64,000 bases of DNA, taken from positions 7,564,001-7,628,000 of the forward strand of contig OZ020259.1 of NCBI GenBank assembly GCA_963971285.1, in the 5' to 3' direction. The notes below the pieces were generated by a model. That model was not told where the DNA came from. It did not search any database and saw only the letters and a program-made list of their open reading frames with translations. Source of the stretch: Astropecten irregularis (lineage: Eukaryota; Echinodermata; Asteroidea; Paxillosida; Astropectinidae). The position numbers and the translations under genes were made by a program. Shown in pieces: positions 8,892 to 16,682 of the stretch (positions are counted from its first letter, which is position 1; every line of letters starts with the position of its first letter).

Positions 8892-9489
8892 TGGTCACGC
8901 GATTATTTGCGGGCAGACTGGCTGGGGCAAAACGGTCTTTACCCTGGACCTCCTCGAGCTACCCAGCTCTCGTGGTGGTTACAGAGACACGTTTGCGCAC
9001 ATCGTCATATTATGCCCTACAGCGCGCTGGAACAAAAGTTACCACGAGCGGCGCTGGGTCTGGACCGACCCGGAGGTTTACATTGTCGACCCCGGCGACA
9101 AACTTCACGAATATCTGGGAGTTTTTTACTCGATATTTGCCTGTGAACCAACGTTGTACATCATTGACGACTGCTCGGCCAATAAAGAGTTGACAAAAAA
9201 GAAAGATGTGTTGTCAGAGCTTGCATTTTCGGGCCGCCATGCCTCTCAATCTGTGTGGGTCTTAACGCAGAAGTATAACTCGGTCCTAAAAGACCTCCGT
9301 GAGCAGACAAAGTGAATCGCTATCTTCCACTGCAAAGATAGGGATTCCTTCGAAGATTGCCTGCGAGAAAACGATGTAATCCCAACAAAAGAAGAGCGAG
9401 CTGCGCTAAGGAAACAGCTATCTGAAGCTAAACATGCTAAGCTCATACTAAAGACTGATCAGCCAGCTGCTTATCGGTTGTTAACATAA
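8863..9489 (+). pseudogene. Packaging ATPase (FtsK/HerA, A32-like) interrupted by an in-frame TGA
   Basis: The ATG is at 8863, overlapping the capsid gene by 29 nt. Seen motifs: Walker A GQTGWGKT (residues 17-24), Walker B LYIIDD (98-103), and a sensor-like VLTQKYN (133-139), the typical order of genome-packaging ATPases of DNA viruses and Polintons, which pump DNA into capsids. A TGA at 9313-9315 ends the frame after 150 residues. The same frame then stays open, with similar composition and a charged helical tail, to TAA at 9487-9489, giving a span of 209 codons that fits this compact ATPase family. A point nonsense mutation is the simplest reading; programmed readthrough, or a sequencing error, are alternatives. 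Confidence 0.85.
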
Positions 9490-9493
9490 GCTT

Positions 9494-9585
9494 AACAACT
9501 GCTCAGCACTGCTCAACAGCTGCTCAACAACTGCTCAACAACTGCTCAGCACTGCTGAACAACTGCTCAACACTGCTGAACAACT
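9494..9585. repeat. Short CTGCTCAACAA-type tandem repeat between ATPase and next gene
   Basis: About nine irregular 10-11-bp units (ACTGCTCAAC, with GCTCAGC and GCTGAAC variants) fill the gap right up to the ATG at 9586. No gene lies in it. It could be a spacer or a regulatory tract, or simply slippage. Confidence 0.8.
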
Positions 9586-10347
9586 ATGTTGGAGCTTTGG
9601 ATGCAGACGAAAACGCTGATAGCAGTTGTTGCTAATTCTATTTTATTGTGTTATCTTTTGTTGGAGTATGTTAGACTTAAGCGCGGAATGACATACGTGC
9701 GAAGTGCTGTTCGCAACATGGCAAACGCGGATGAATTAATCGACCAGCTGTTGGCCCAAGAGGGCGCCAAAGAGGAAAGCGCGGGTACCCCTGTAGCGAC
9801 AACAATCGACCCAGTGGGACAAGAACAAAAACGAGCCCGTCTGGCGGCAATCGTAGCTGGTGGTACAGCACAGAAATACCTGGGCAAACAGCCGACTCTC
9901 GCACAAGTTGACGAGATGACCGATGACGAGGTCTCCAAACACTATGGACGCTATGAGGCACGCCTTGGGGCCTCAATGACAAAAACGCTTGGAGCTGCCG
10001 CGCTGCAGATGTATGCGATGTTAGCGGGCGGAGTTCTACCCATTCCGCCTGAAAATAGGCCCCAGCTTGTCGCAGACCTTTCCGAAGACCCCTTTGTTCA
10101 GCATGCACTGACTACTGCTTGCTGCGAGCTATATTATCGCTATGGGATGTACCTAGCTCCGATGACGGCGGCTAAACACTGTCGATTTGGAGAGCAGGTA
10201 TCTCTTACAAATACGGAAGATGGAGGAGACGACATTGAAATCGATGCCCCCGCAGGAGACGGCCCCGCAAGAACCTGCCCAGGAGACGGCCCCGCAAGAA
10301 CCTGCCCAGGGGGCGGCCCCTCCAACGCAAGAGAGGGTGACGAGTAA
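9586..10347 (+). CDS. Element protein with N-terminal membrane segment, unknown function (253 aa)
   Basis: The ATG at 9586 directly follows the short tandem repeat. An N-terminal hydrophobic stretch (about residues 9-26, TLIAVVANSILLCYLLLE) suggests a membrane anchor or signal-anchor. A charged region follows, then a helical domain with YEARLGASMTKTLGAAALQMY (about 123-143), PFVQHALTTACCELYYRYGMY (about 168-188, including a CC pair), and an acidic tail. The last residues come from a 27-bp repeat that is read in a second frame by the next gene, which starts 128 nt before this one ends. Family not recognised. Confidence 0.75.
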   Translation: MLELWMQTKTLIAVVANSILLCYLLLEYVRLKRGMTYVRSAVRNMANADELIDQLLAQEGAKEESAGTPVATTIDPVGQEQKRARLAAIVAGGTAQKYLGKQPTLAQVDEMTDDEVSKHYGRYEARLGASMTKTLGAAALQMYAMLAGGVLPIPPENRPQLVADLSEDPFVQHALTTACCELYYRYGMYLAPMTAAKHCRFGEQVSLTNTEDGGDDIEIDAPAGDGPARTCPGDGPARTCPGGGPSNAREGDE

Positions 10348-10696
10348 GAACCCGAAGAAAGTCGCGGCTGGTCAAAAGGGTGCGGCGGCCAAAAAAGCAA
10401 AACAAGAAGCGCTACTTAAACAGCTTCAAAAGGCCAAAGAGGGTCTCCAGCCATCTCAAACCACCCAGCCCGCCGAAACCGCTGAAACTGCGCCTGCTGG
10501 GACAGCGACTTTTCAGCCGCAGGGCTCATGGATAGCGTGTGCAGTCCTCGCAGCTGCCGCTGTTGGCGCCGCGCTATATGCGCAAAAACCCGCTCCCCCT
10601 GCTGCAAATAAAGACGCGCGGGCAAAAGCCGCCCCTGTCGAGGCAAGAAAAAATGTACTATTAGACGAAGAATCTGACCCCTTTCATATGCAGTAA
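10220..10696 (+). CDS. Ala/Lys/Pro-rich protein with one membrane segment, unknown function (158 aa)
   Basis: Frame opens with ATG at 10220 (a second ATG is at 10244). The start lies inside the preceding gene, in another frame, with 128 nt of overlap. The N-terminus is a QETAPQEPA repeat (two copies), then a basic Lys/Ala-rich stretch (about residues 40-72) that could bind nucleic acid, a Pro/Thr-rich linker, a hydrophobic segment (SWIACAVLAAAAVGAALYA, about 98-116) and a charged tail. The composition resembles core or membrane-associated virion proteins, but there is no firm homology. The next gene begins 13 nt downstream. Confidence 0.6.
   Translation: MEETTLKSMPPQETAPQEPAQETAPQEPAQGAAPPTQERVTSKNPKKVAAGQKGAAAKKAKQEALLKQLQKAKEGLQPSQTTQPAETAETAPAGTATFQPQGSWIACAVLAAAAVGAALYAQKPAPPAANKDARAKAAPVEARKNVLLDEESDPFHMQ
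10253..10306. repeat. 27-bp tandem repeat read in two overlapping frames
   Basis: Two units of 27 bp (beginning CAGGAGACGGCCCC) lie in the overlap of the 253- and 158-residue genes. One frame reads GDGPARTCP twice, the other QETAPQEPA twice. Because 27 is divisible by three, copy-number change preserves both frames. Confidence 0.9.
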
Positions 10697-10709
10697 CGCT
10701 GCTGCCACC

Positions 10710-10949
10710 ATGTCTACTCCCAGTACAGACGGCAAACAGCTTGCCAATTTGGCATATCACTCCGCCGTTGTGAGTGGGCTCGCAATGGGGTACGCCACTC
10801 TTGGGAAAAAAATCACGAAAGGTGCTACGCCAAAATTGGACTTTGTGCCGTACGATGTCGGCATGGTCATTCTGGATGTGGGCCTGGCCATGGCCACCAA
10901 GGATATGCTCGTGAAGCAGGGGATACTCCCCGCTGACATATTGAAGTAA
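10710..10949 (+). CDS. Small element protein with two hydrophobic segments (79 aa)
   Basis: The ATG at 10710 has a near-ideal context (GCCACCATGT), 13 nt after the previous stop. Two apolar stretches (HSAVVSGLAMGYATLG, about residues 17-32, and VGMVILDVGLAMATKDML, about 50-67) are joined by a basic loop. It looks like a small membrane protein. Its tight placement in the plus-strand cluster and good start context argue that it is real. Function unknown. Confidence 0.65.
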   Translation: MSTPSTDGKQLANLAYHSAVVSGLAMGYATLGKKITKGATPKLDFVPYDVGMVILDVGLAMATKDMLVKQGILPADILK

Positions 10950-10972
10950 ACGCTTTGTATGGTCGTGACAAG

Positions 10973-11395
10973 ATGGCGTCTATAGCGATGCTTGTAGGTG
11001 GAGCATTGGTGAACGCGCTCGCGTTCTCAGGGTCAAACTTTCTCTTCTCGTCGTTAAGCGGTTCCAGCGAGGAGCGAAAACGGCATGACCAAGCCATTGA
11101 ACAACTCCAAGCTGCACAGGCCGAATGGTCGCGCAAGCGGGCTGAACGTCTTAACTGGATCAATGAAGAGCTGCGCCGCCAGGGACACGCCGTGCACACT
11201 TTCCGTGATGTTGATGAAGCCATCCGCCAATACAATCTTGTCACTGCTGGCAGCGGCGTTGTGCTAGCACAGGAACCGGAACCCAGGCTGTCAGATTTTT
11301 ACCAACCATCGCCGGAGCAGCGCGATAGAGAAATCGCCTTTGTAGTCGTGGGACTGGGGGCCACTTCGGTCGCAGCCTATATGCTCACCAGGTGA
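10973..11395 (+). CDS. Element protein with N- and C-terminal hydrophobic ends and helical middle (140 aa)
   Basis: The ATG at 10973 (AAGATGG) is 23 nt after the previous gene. An apolar N-terminus (SIAMLVGGALVNALAFSG) is followed by a charged, probably coiled-coil region (about residues 30-72, EERKRHDQAIEQLQAAQAEW), a short linker with LSDFYQPSPEQRDREI, and a C-terminal membrane segment (IAFVVVGLGATSVAAYML). It is one of several membrane-associated small proteins in this element. Family and function are not known to me. Confidence 0.7.
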   Translation: MASIAMLVGGALVNALAFSGSNFLFSSLSGSSEERKRHDQAIEQLQAAQAEWSRKRAERLNWINEELRRQGHAVHTFRDVDEAIRQYNLVTAGSGVVLAQEPEPRLSDFYQPSPEQRDREIAFVVVGLGATSVAAYMLTR

Positions 11396-11477
11396 TTGCC
11401 GAGGCAATCGAATTAAAAAACCCACCTGAGCCCGGCCTGTTGGAGACTGATCGGGTTGCTTGAATATCTCGCAAGGC

Positions 11478-12503
11478 ATGGCCGCCAGTCCAATGTCTGC
11501 TCGCTTGGCAGCAAAGCTGTCTCGCATCTACTATAGCCCCCGCGGCTACTGGAAGGGATTATCGGCGATTAAAAACCTCTCGGCTGATGCTAAGATCTCT
11601 GAAGAGGCTGCTCGGGCTTGGCTTAAAAAGCAGGCAATTTGGCAGATCTACCTCCCCGCTCCGAGGCACATTCCAAGACCAAAATTCGATGTAGCCGTGC
11701 CCAACGAGGTTCACCAGGCTGACCTGCTCTTTCTCCCCCGCGACCGCCTCCGTCGCAAGACGTACAAGTACGCACTCACCGTCGTTGACGTTGCCTCGCG
11801 CTATAAGGAAGCCGAGCCTCTGGCAACGAAGGAGGCCAAAGAAGTTGCCGACGCCCTGTCTCGCATTTACAAGCGAGGCCCGTTGAGGTGGCCCGGGCTG
11901 CTTCAGGTCGACCCTGGGCGTGAGTTCATGGGTGCGGTCAATCAGATGCTCGCGAAGCACAACGTCGAGATCAGGCGAGGCCGTGTGGACATTCACCGAG
12001 ACCAGGGAATCGTGGAGCGATTCAATCGGACCTTGGCTGAGCGGCTCTTTGGGTACCAATACGCTCAAGAGATGAGGCTTTCTGAGGGCCAAAGGTCGAC
12101 TGAATGGGTGGCCCGGTTGCCCGCTGTAGTTGCTGCCTTAAATGGAGAAGTGACTCGGTTGACTGGTAAAAGACCGTCTGAGGCCATCAAGGCTAAAACG
12201 GTGACGCAAACGCCCTCCTCCGTCGTTCCAGGCCGCCCCGTTGGCTCTAGTGAGCAAAGGATCCCTTCAGACGTTGGTGTTCGCTATCTGTATCAGCCCG
12301 GCGAGCTGGAGGGCGGCCGCCGTCGCGCCACCGATCCAACGTGGTCCCTGGATGTGTACCGGCTCGGACGCTCGGTGACCAAGCCCAACGAGCCCGTGCT
12401 CTACTATTTGCTGGATGGACCTGCCCGTGGCTTTGTCCGGGAGGAGCTCCTCGTGACGCCTCCTGATACCCAGCTACCGCCGGATGGGGTTCTCAAGCGT
12501 TGA
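11478..12503 (+). CDS. INT: Retroviral-type DDE integrase (341 aa)
   Basis: The first ATG is at 11478 and gives 341 residues. The catalytic rve core carries three acidic residues in order: Asp in VHQADLLFLP (about residue 83), Asp in LLQVDPGREF, and Glu in DQGIVERFNRTL, the last two 34 residues apart, close to the usual DD35E spacing. The N-terminal part is helical and lacks a clear HHCC zinc finger; the C-terminal third (YLYQPGEL to REELLV) is beta-rich, as in the SH3-like or chromo-like tails of Polinton integrases. It would insert the element with a short target duplication, matching TGATGCA at the ends. It is the last gene of the plus-strand cluster, and its stop overlaps the replicase stop by 11 bp on the opposite strand. 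All key residues are present. Confidence 0.93.
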   Translation: MAASPMSARLAAKLSRIYYSPRGYWKGLSAIKNLSADAKISEEAARAWLKKQAIWQIYLPAPRHIPRPKFDVAVPNEVHQADLLFLPRDRLRRKTYKYALTVVDVASRYKEAEPLATKEAKEVADALSRIYKRGPLRWPGLLQVDPGREFMGAVNQMLAKHNVEIRRGRVDIHRDQGIVERFNRTLAERLFGYQYAQEMRLSEGQRSTEWVARLPAVVAALNGEVTRLTGKRPSEAIKAKTVTQTPSSVVPGRPVGSSEQRIPSDVGVRYLYQPGELEGGRRRATDPTWSLDVYRLGRSVTKPNEPVLYYLLDGPARGFVREELLVTPPDTQLPPDGVLKR

Positions 12504-15500
12504 TGTCTGCAGCGCCTCTTTTTCGGTTGCACTCCAAACAAGTCAGCCTGATATTGTCCCCTGTATGTCCTTTGGTGTTGTCCTTCCGGTCCACACTGAA
12601 TTGCTGTAGGTCTTTGGGCTGGTAGCTCCATAGGAGCTCAATATTGCAAGCGGCGCAGCGGTTATTTTGGGCTTTCTTGGTTTGCTGAATGTGCTTGACC
12701 TGCAGGTTAAATCTGAGCCCCTTGGCCTGGTCCTGCCGCTTGTAGGCCACAAGCTTCCTCTGGATCGTTTTGCGGAGCTGTTGCTCGGTGGGTTGCCTGT
12801 CCTCAGGGCCCTCCTCTGGGGGGCAAACTACCCGTTCGAGCTGGTGCAAGTATTCCACTCTAGAGACCGCGAGGTAGGCAAGGTTTGACCACTGGAGATA
12901 GTCGTCGACGATCCAGACTTGTTTGGGATCCCCGACCGTCAGACCCTGGCTCGAATGGACTGTCATGACGTAGCCGAGAGCCCAGTCGTGCCCCCACTTG
13001 CCGTCCATAACCTCTTTGGCATAGCAGACGGGCACTTCAACGATGTCATTGAGGACGAGCTCTTCTTGTCTAGCTACAGGCCCTGGAATTGTTACCATGA
13101 TGTTTTGCCTACGCGTGTCCTCGGGGCGATAGAGTAGTGGCACTGGCAAACCCGGGAAGTGTTCCTCATGTCGCCGATATAGCAGCTCCTCTGCCCGGTC
13201 GCGCACCTTTTGGCGCGAGGTCAAGATGAGGTTGCTTGGTTTCCACTCTTCTACGAATCTGTCCCACCCAAGACAACTAGGGAGCGCTTGTCTCATCTCC
13301 CGGCACTGCACTCTATCGCACCTGAGACGGATGCGTCTTTTCAGGGCCTTGAGGGTAGGGTCTTTTGCCCTATGGTCATTCTCGACCTCCTCATAATAGG
13401 CTACTCTAGTCTGTAGCCAATAATGTGGCATCTCTCCGGATATAGGTGGTGGCTGGCCATGATCACCACAACAGATAACTTGGACCCCTCTATGCTCTAG
13501 CCATCCTATAAAGATCTCTAGAATATGGCGGGGTACAGTGCATATCTCATCCCATATGCAGACGCGGGGGATATACTTCTGACCCATTCTCTCTGGGGTC
13601 CACTTGGTCTGTCCACTCCATCGGAAGAAGCTGTGATATGTTTGAGCCTTAACACCTCTAGATCTCATTTCTTTAGCCAGACGATGAGTAGGTGTGAATA
13701 CCAGAGGATTTCTACACCTAAACAACTCAATGGCTCTGGTGGTCTTACCACTACCCCCACCACCATTCAGATAGCTCAATTGATATCTTGTCAGTGGGTC
13801 GGCATGGCCCGGTGCAGTGCTGGGAGGGAGGGTATTTTTGCCTTTCAGATATTCGGGCTTGGGGAGATAGGCAGCGTGCTCTTGAGGCATGAATAGCGCC
13901 TCACCCTTATCGCGCCACTTCCCTGGGGCAACTGCACCCTCCCTCGGTGGCCGCCTGGTTGGCCCGTCGTGGCACCAGACACAGATCAGGCAGTACCCCG
14001 GCGGGTGGAGGTCGGGCGGAACGTATGCCGGGTCGCCCTCGAGCTTGTGTATGGCCGTCTTACGGACATAGAGGCTGTCGGTGGCCACCCTTACAGCCTC
14101 CGCGGGTTCGAACCTCATCAACATAGAGAGCAGGTTGATATGGGCGTACGCCAGCATGGATGCCCTTAGTTGGGTATACTGCGGCTGCGAGCCGTCGTAA
14201 TACGTGAGAACGTGTCCCAATGGGCATTTCATAGGTGCCCCGACGAGACTACCACTCTCACGGGTGTCTCTGACTAGGTAATCTAATTCCCCTTGATCTG
14301 TTACTAGCCGCCGAGTAAGCTTCTTACCATCAGCAGCGTTGCCCTGAGTGAACTTGCCTATAATACTACAGCCCAGATCACGGTCCTCTGGGAGCCATAC
14401 GTCAGTTTGGCTCTTATATGATATAATAGCTTCACGTACAGTGAGAGAGGCTAGTAAACCAGATTCTATCAGATAGGTTAAGAGCGGTGTGGGTGCCCAA
14501 GCGCTCTCCGCGAAATGCCTCCCAAACCAAGCGGGGATGACGGGGTGGCAGTCGGCGAACCCCCATTCCACGACCTCGGCGAAGCCCGTGCCTATGTTTT
14601 CGGGGAGAGGGCCGTTGACCGACACGCGGGTCATGCGGTGGGTTGGATGCCCAAATCGTTCGAAATAGGGCTTGGCCTCTCCCTGGCCCTGGAAGCTTGC
14701 TGGGTAGCAGACCTTCATGTCTATGCTGACGATATCTCTCGTGTCATAGTCCATGGAGTTCCAGAGGCCGCCGTGGCCGTGCTCTACACAGGCCTTTTGA
14801 ATGTCATGGAGAAGGCTGGCCGGGGTGGGCTTCCACCCGTTCTTTTCTCTGGCTATCACGCTGGCTGCGTGGTTTTCACCGAATACCTTATCAGCGAGAG
14901 TTACATCACCTAGATCTTCACATACTCTTTCGATCCTAGCATGGGTCTCACGCGTTCTATAGGTGCGGCCATCTTGTATTACAAACTGTTCTACACTGAG
15001 ATCATGGCCATTCCCACCTAACAACCAGATCGCTAATGGCTCACCACGAGTAGCTTCTTGGATTGCTTTCCATACATCACCGGAATAAAAGCGGACTTCT
15101 CGACCTTGCGGGACCTGGAGGTCTTTAGACCATGCATGGCCGTTGTGGTAGATGAGCTCTACCTTCCCGTAGGTTTTGTCGCCTCGTCTCTGGTATTTTC
15201 CGCTGTTATAAATCTCCTCTCCGGCTATGTCCCTTAGAATGATCGACCTGGAAAGGATCTTTTCCAGCTCAGCCACATCACTGATCGTGGCCCCAGTGTT
15301 GTGTACTTTATTTTCCCACACCTCTATTTTCTGACGCCTTATGGGTGTCAACCCCTGGCCCCTTGCGGCGCCCTTAAAGTGCTCTAATACTCGCATGGCC
15401 ACACAATTGAGATCACCGTCTCTCAGGGGGGCTAGGTTAGCCAGATCTGGATCTCTTAGGGGATATAACCCGTATATAACTGCGGTGACTGGATAGGCCC

Positions 15501-16071
15501 GTTGGTAAAATACCTGGTCGATACCAGTTAAAACACCCGGTTTGGTGTCTCTGGATATAACGATGACTCCCTCCCCTTTTTTCTTTTCTAGCCGTACGGG
15601 GTCCAGTTTGTCCTCAATGACCCACTCACCTTCGATCTGCTCCCGGAGGAACTTGAGTCTCAAAATAAACTCGCCCTCCGGAAGAACAGCGAGGAGTTGT
15701 GCCGCTCTCCCGTCGGTCATGCGGGCCTCTAGACTAACCCCACTTGCTTCTGCCCTCCATGTAGAAAAAGCCCCAATGGCACCGTCGACCTCAAACTCAG
15801 ATTTTGCGTCTGTAGGGATTTCAACCCAGTTCGCCGCTGGAAATTGGGCTGGGTGAGGGGCCTGCTCATCAAGGCCTAGGAAGACGGGGGCCTCATCAGG
15901 CCCATTTCTTTCCTCTCGGATACGTTCCAGCCTATCGCGTAGCTCCTGTAGGGCCACTTTCGACCTTGGGTAAGGCGGCCACTCTCCAGTCTCCCTCTGA
16001 AACTCCTCCCTCAGTGCTCGTGCTCTTAAAGAGTACGAGCGGTCATCATCACGATTGGGACCCTCCGGCAT
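12493..16071 (-). CDS. Replicase: family-B DNA polymerase + SF1 helicase + HNH (1192 aa)
   Basis: The ATG is at 16071. The polymerase palm shows motif A SIDMKVCYPASF (about 449-460, Asp451), a motif-B-like IIGKFTQG (570-577) followed by the helix around ASMLAYAHINLL (637-648), and motif C VATDSLYV (662-669). The A-C distance fits protein-primed family-B enzymes. The helicase part has Walker A GGGGSGKTT (770-778), Walker B CIWDE (838-842), motif III CCGDHGQPPP (867-876), TVHSSQGLT (1037-1045) and YLAVSRVEY (1066-1074), as in Pif1/RecD-type SF1 helicases. The C-terminus has CAAC (1139-1142), DRKDN..GHTGDN (1161-1173) and CLEC (1178-1181), an HNH pattern. No clear 3'-5' exonuclease motifs appear in the 440-residue N-terminus, which instead has DGDLNC (218-223) and HNGHAW (309-314). 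The frame is fully open. Replication of the element is the obvious role. Confidence 0.9.
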   Translation of the reverse strand: MPEGPNRDDDRSYSLRARALREEFQRETGEWPPYPRSKVALQELRDRLERIREERNGPDEAPVFLGLDEQAPHPAQFPAANWVEIPTDAKSEFEVDGAIGAFSTWRAEASGVSLEARMTDGRAAQLLAVLPEGEFILRLKFLREQIEGEWVIEDKLDPVRLEKKKGEGVIVISRDTKPGVLTGIDQVFYQRAYPVTAVIYGLYPLRDPDLANLAPLRDGDLNCVAMRVLEHFKGAARGQGLTPIRRQKIEVWENKVHNTGATISDVAELEKILSRSIILRDIAGEEIYNSGKYQRRGDKTYGKVELIYHNGHAWSKDLQVPQGREVRFYSGDVWKAIQEATRGEPLAIWLLGGNGHDLSVEQFVIQDGRTYRTRETHARIERVCEDLGDVTLADKVFGENHAASVIAREKNGWKPTPASLLHDIQKACVEHGHGGLWNSMDYDTRDIVSIDMKVCYPASFQGQGEAKPYFERFGHPTHRMTRVSVNGPLPENIGTGFAEVVEWGFADCHPVIPAWFGRHFAESAWAPTPLLTYLIESGLLASLTVREAIISYKSQTDVWLPEDRDLGCSIIGKFTQGNAADGKKLTRRLVTDQGELDYLVRDTRESGSLVGAPMKCPLGHVLTYYDGSQPQYTQLRASMLAYAHINLLSMLMRFEPAEAVRVATDSLYVRKTAIHKLEGDPAYVPPDLHPPGYCLICVWCHDGPTRRPPREGAVAPGKWRDKGEALFMPQEHAAYLPKPEYLKGKNTLPPSTAPGHADPLTRYQLSYLNGGGGSGKTTRAIELFRCRNPLVFTPTHRLAKEMRSRGVKAQTYHSFFRWSGQTKWTPERMGQKYIPRVCIWDEICTVPRHILEIFIGWLEHRGVQVICCGDHGQPPPISGEMPHYWLQTRVAYYEEVENDHRAKDPTLKALKRRIRLRCDRVQCREMRQALPSCLGWDRFVEEWKPSNLILTSRQKVRDRAEELLYRRHEEHFPGLPVPLLYRPEDTRRQNIMVTIPGPVARQEELVLNDIVEVPVCYAKEVMDGKWGHDWALGYVMTVHSSQGLTVGDPKQVWIVDDYLQWSNLAYLAVSRVEYLHQLERVVCPPEEGPEDRQPTEQQLRKTIQRKLVAYKRQDQAKGLRFNLQVKHIQQTKKAQNNRCAACNIELLWSYQPKDLQQFSVDRKDNTKGHTGDNIRLTCLECNRKRGAADINA

Positions 16072-16089
16072 GGTGCTTGATGAGTATTG

Positions 16090-16560
16090 CTATGCGTATC
16101 CACTTCTCTTATTGAAAATCTTTATCGCTGCAAGTCGTTTAAACTCTAATCTAAAGGTTCGTTGCTTTTCACGCCAGGCCCGCACACGACTGCTGCCACC
16201 ATCACAGGCGTGGCACCAAGCTAGGGCTGTTTTTACCCCTATCCCACAACCTTGACATGCATAAGTTGTCCTGCCTTTTCGAAGTCGAGCCAGGTGAATT
16301 TTGCAATGCTCCCAAAGGCAACTGCGACCACAAAGCTTCGTTGAGCCTAAAACGAGCCACTGGCATTTGTTTTTACCCTTCATCATGCTGTAATATAATA
16401 CCTTATAGGTATACCTATCATAACAGGTATGTTTAAATGGTTCAATAACCCATGCAGGAGTGACCTTTTGACCATACAATTCCTCTTCGGGCAAATGATT
16501 GGTGTTGGTGCTAATCATCAACTCGGCGCGCCAGAGCGACCTTAGACCGCACTGGGGCAT
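16090..16560 (-). CDS. Cys-rich zinc-finger-like protein starting in the right inverted repeat (up to 156 aa)
   Basis: The longest frame begins at ATG 16560 inside the right inverted repeat. A second start pair at 16386/16383 (MMKGKNKCQW) precedes the conserved-looking part and may be the true one. The core has CQWLVLGSTKLCGRSCLWEHCKIH (Cys/His set), then CQGCG and CHAC pairs, and a basic helical tail (REKQRTFRLEFKRLAAI). It looks like a small zinc-binding, possibly DNA- or RNA-binding protein. It lies just upstream of the replicase on the same strand and could be transcribed from within the repeat. Function unknown. Confidence 0.6.
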   Translation of the reverse strand: MPQCGLRSLWRAELMISTNTNHLPEEELYGQKVTPAWVIEPFKHTCYDRYTYKVLYYSMMKGKNKCQWLVLGSTKLCGRSCLWEHCKIHLARLRKGRTTYACQGCGIGVKTALAWCHACDGGSSRVRAWREKQRTFRLEFKRLAAIKIFNKRSGYA

Positions 16561-16682
16561 GCGCCATCGGCCGGTTCCGCCAGGACAAAACCCATGCTAG
16601 ATTCCCCCCATTGGGGGCCTTATTTGTCTATTTTAGGCCTTAAAAGATGCACCTGTTTTATGTTACTCGCCCTCCCTGCTGC
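16513..16682. repeat. Right terminal inverted repeat
   Basis: Reverse complement of 2507-2677, ending CTCGCCCTCCCTGCTGC. It includes the start of the zinc-finger frame. Confidence 0.92.

Larger units (their letters stand above)
2507..16682. mobile_element. Maverick/Polinton-like element, complete (14,176 bp)
   Basis: This endogenous virus-like DNA transposon is bounded by about 170-bp terminal inverted repeats and a TGATGCA direct repeat. It carries the hallmark set of virion-related and replication genes: major capsid protein, candidate minor capsid protein, packaging ATPase, retroviral-type integrase and family-B DNA polymerase. Seven further reading frames have no assigned function. Compared with canonical Polintons it differs in two ways: the polymerase is fused to an SF1 helicase and an HNH module, and no adenovirus-type cysteine protease gene is visible. 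Gene density is high, with overlapping reading-frame ends, in contrast to the gene-poor AT-rich surroundings. Most genes are open, so insertion is probably fairly recent, but the ATPase has an in-frame TGA and one capsid-gene copy is frameshifted, so this particular copy may be inactive. Confidence 0.92.
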
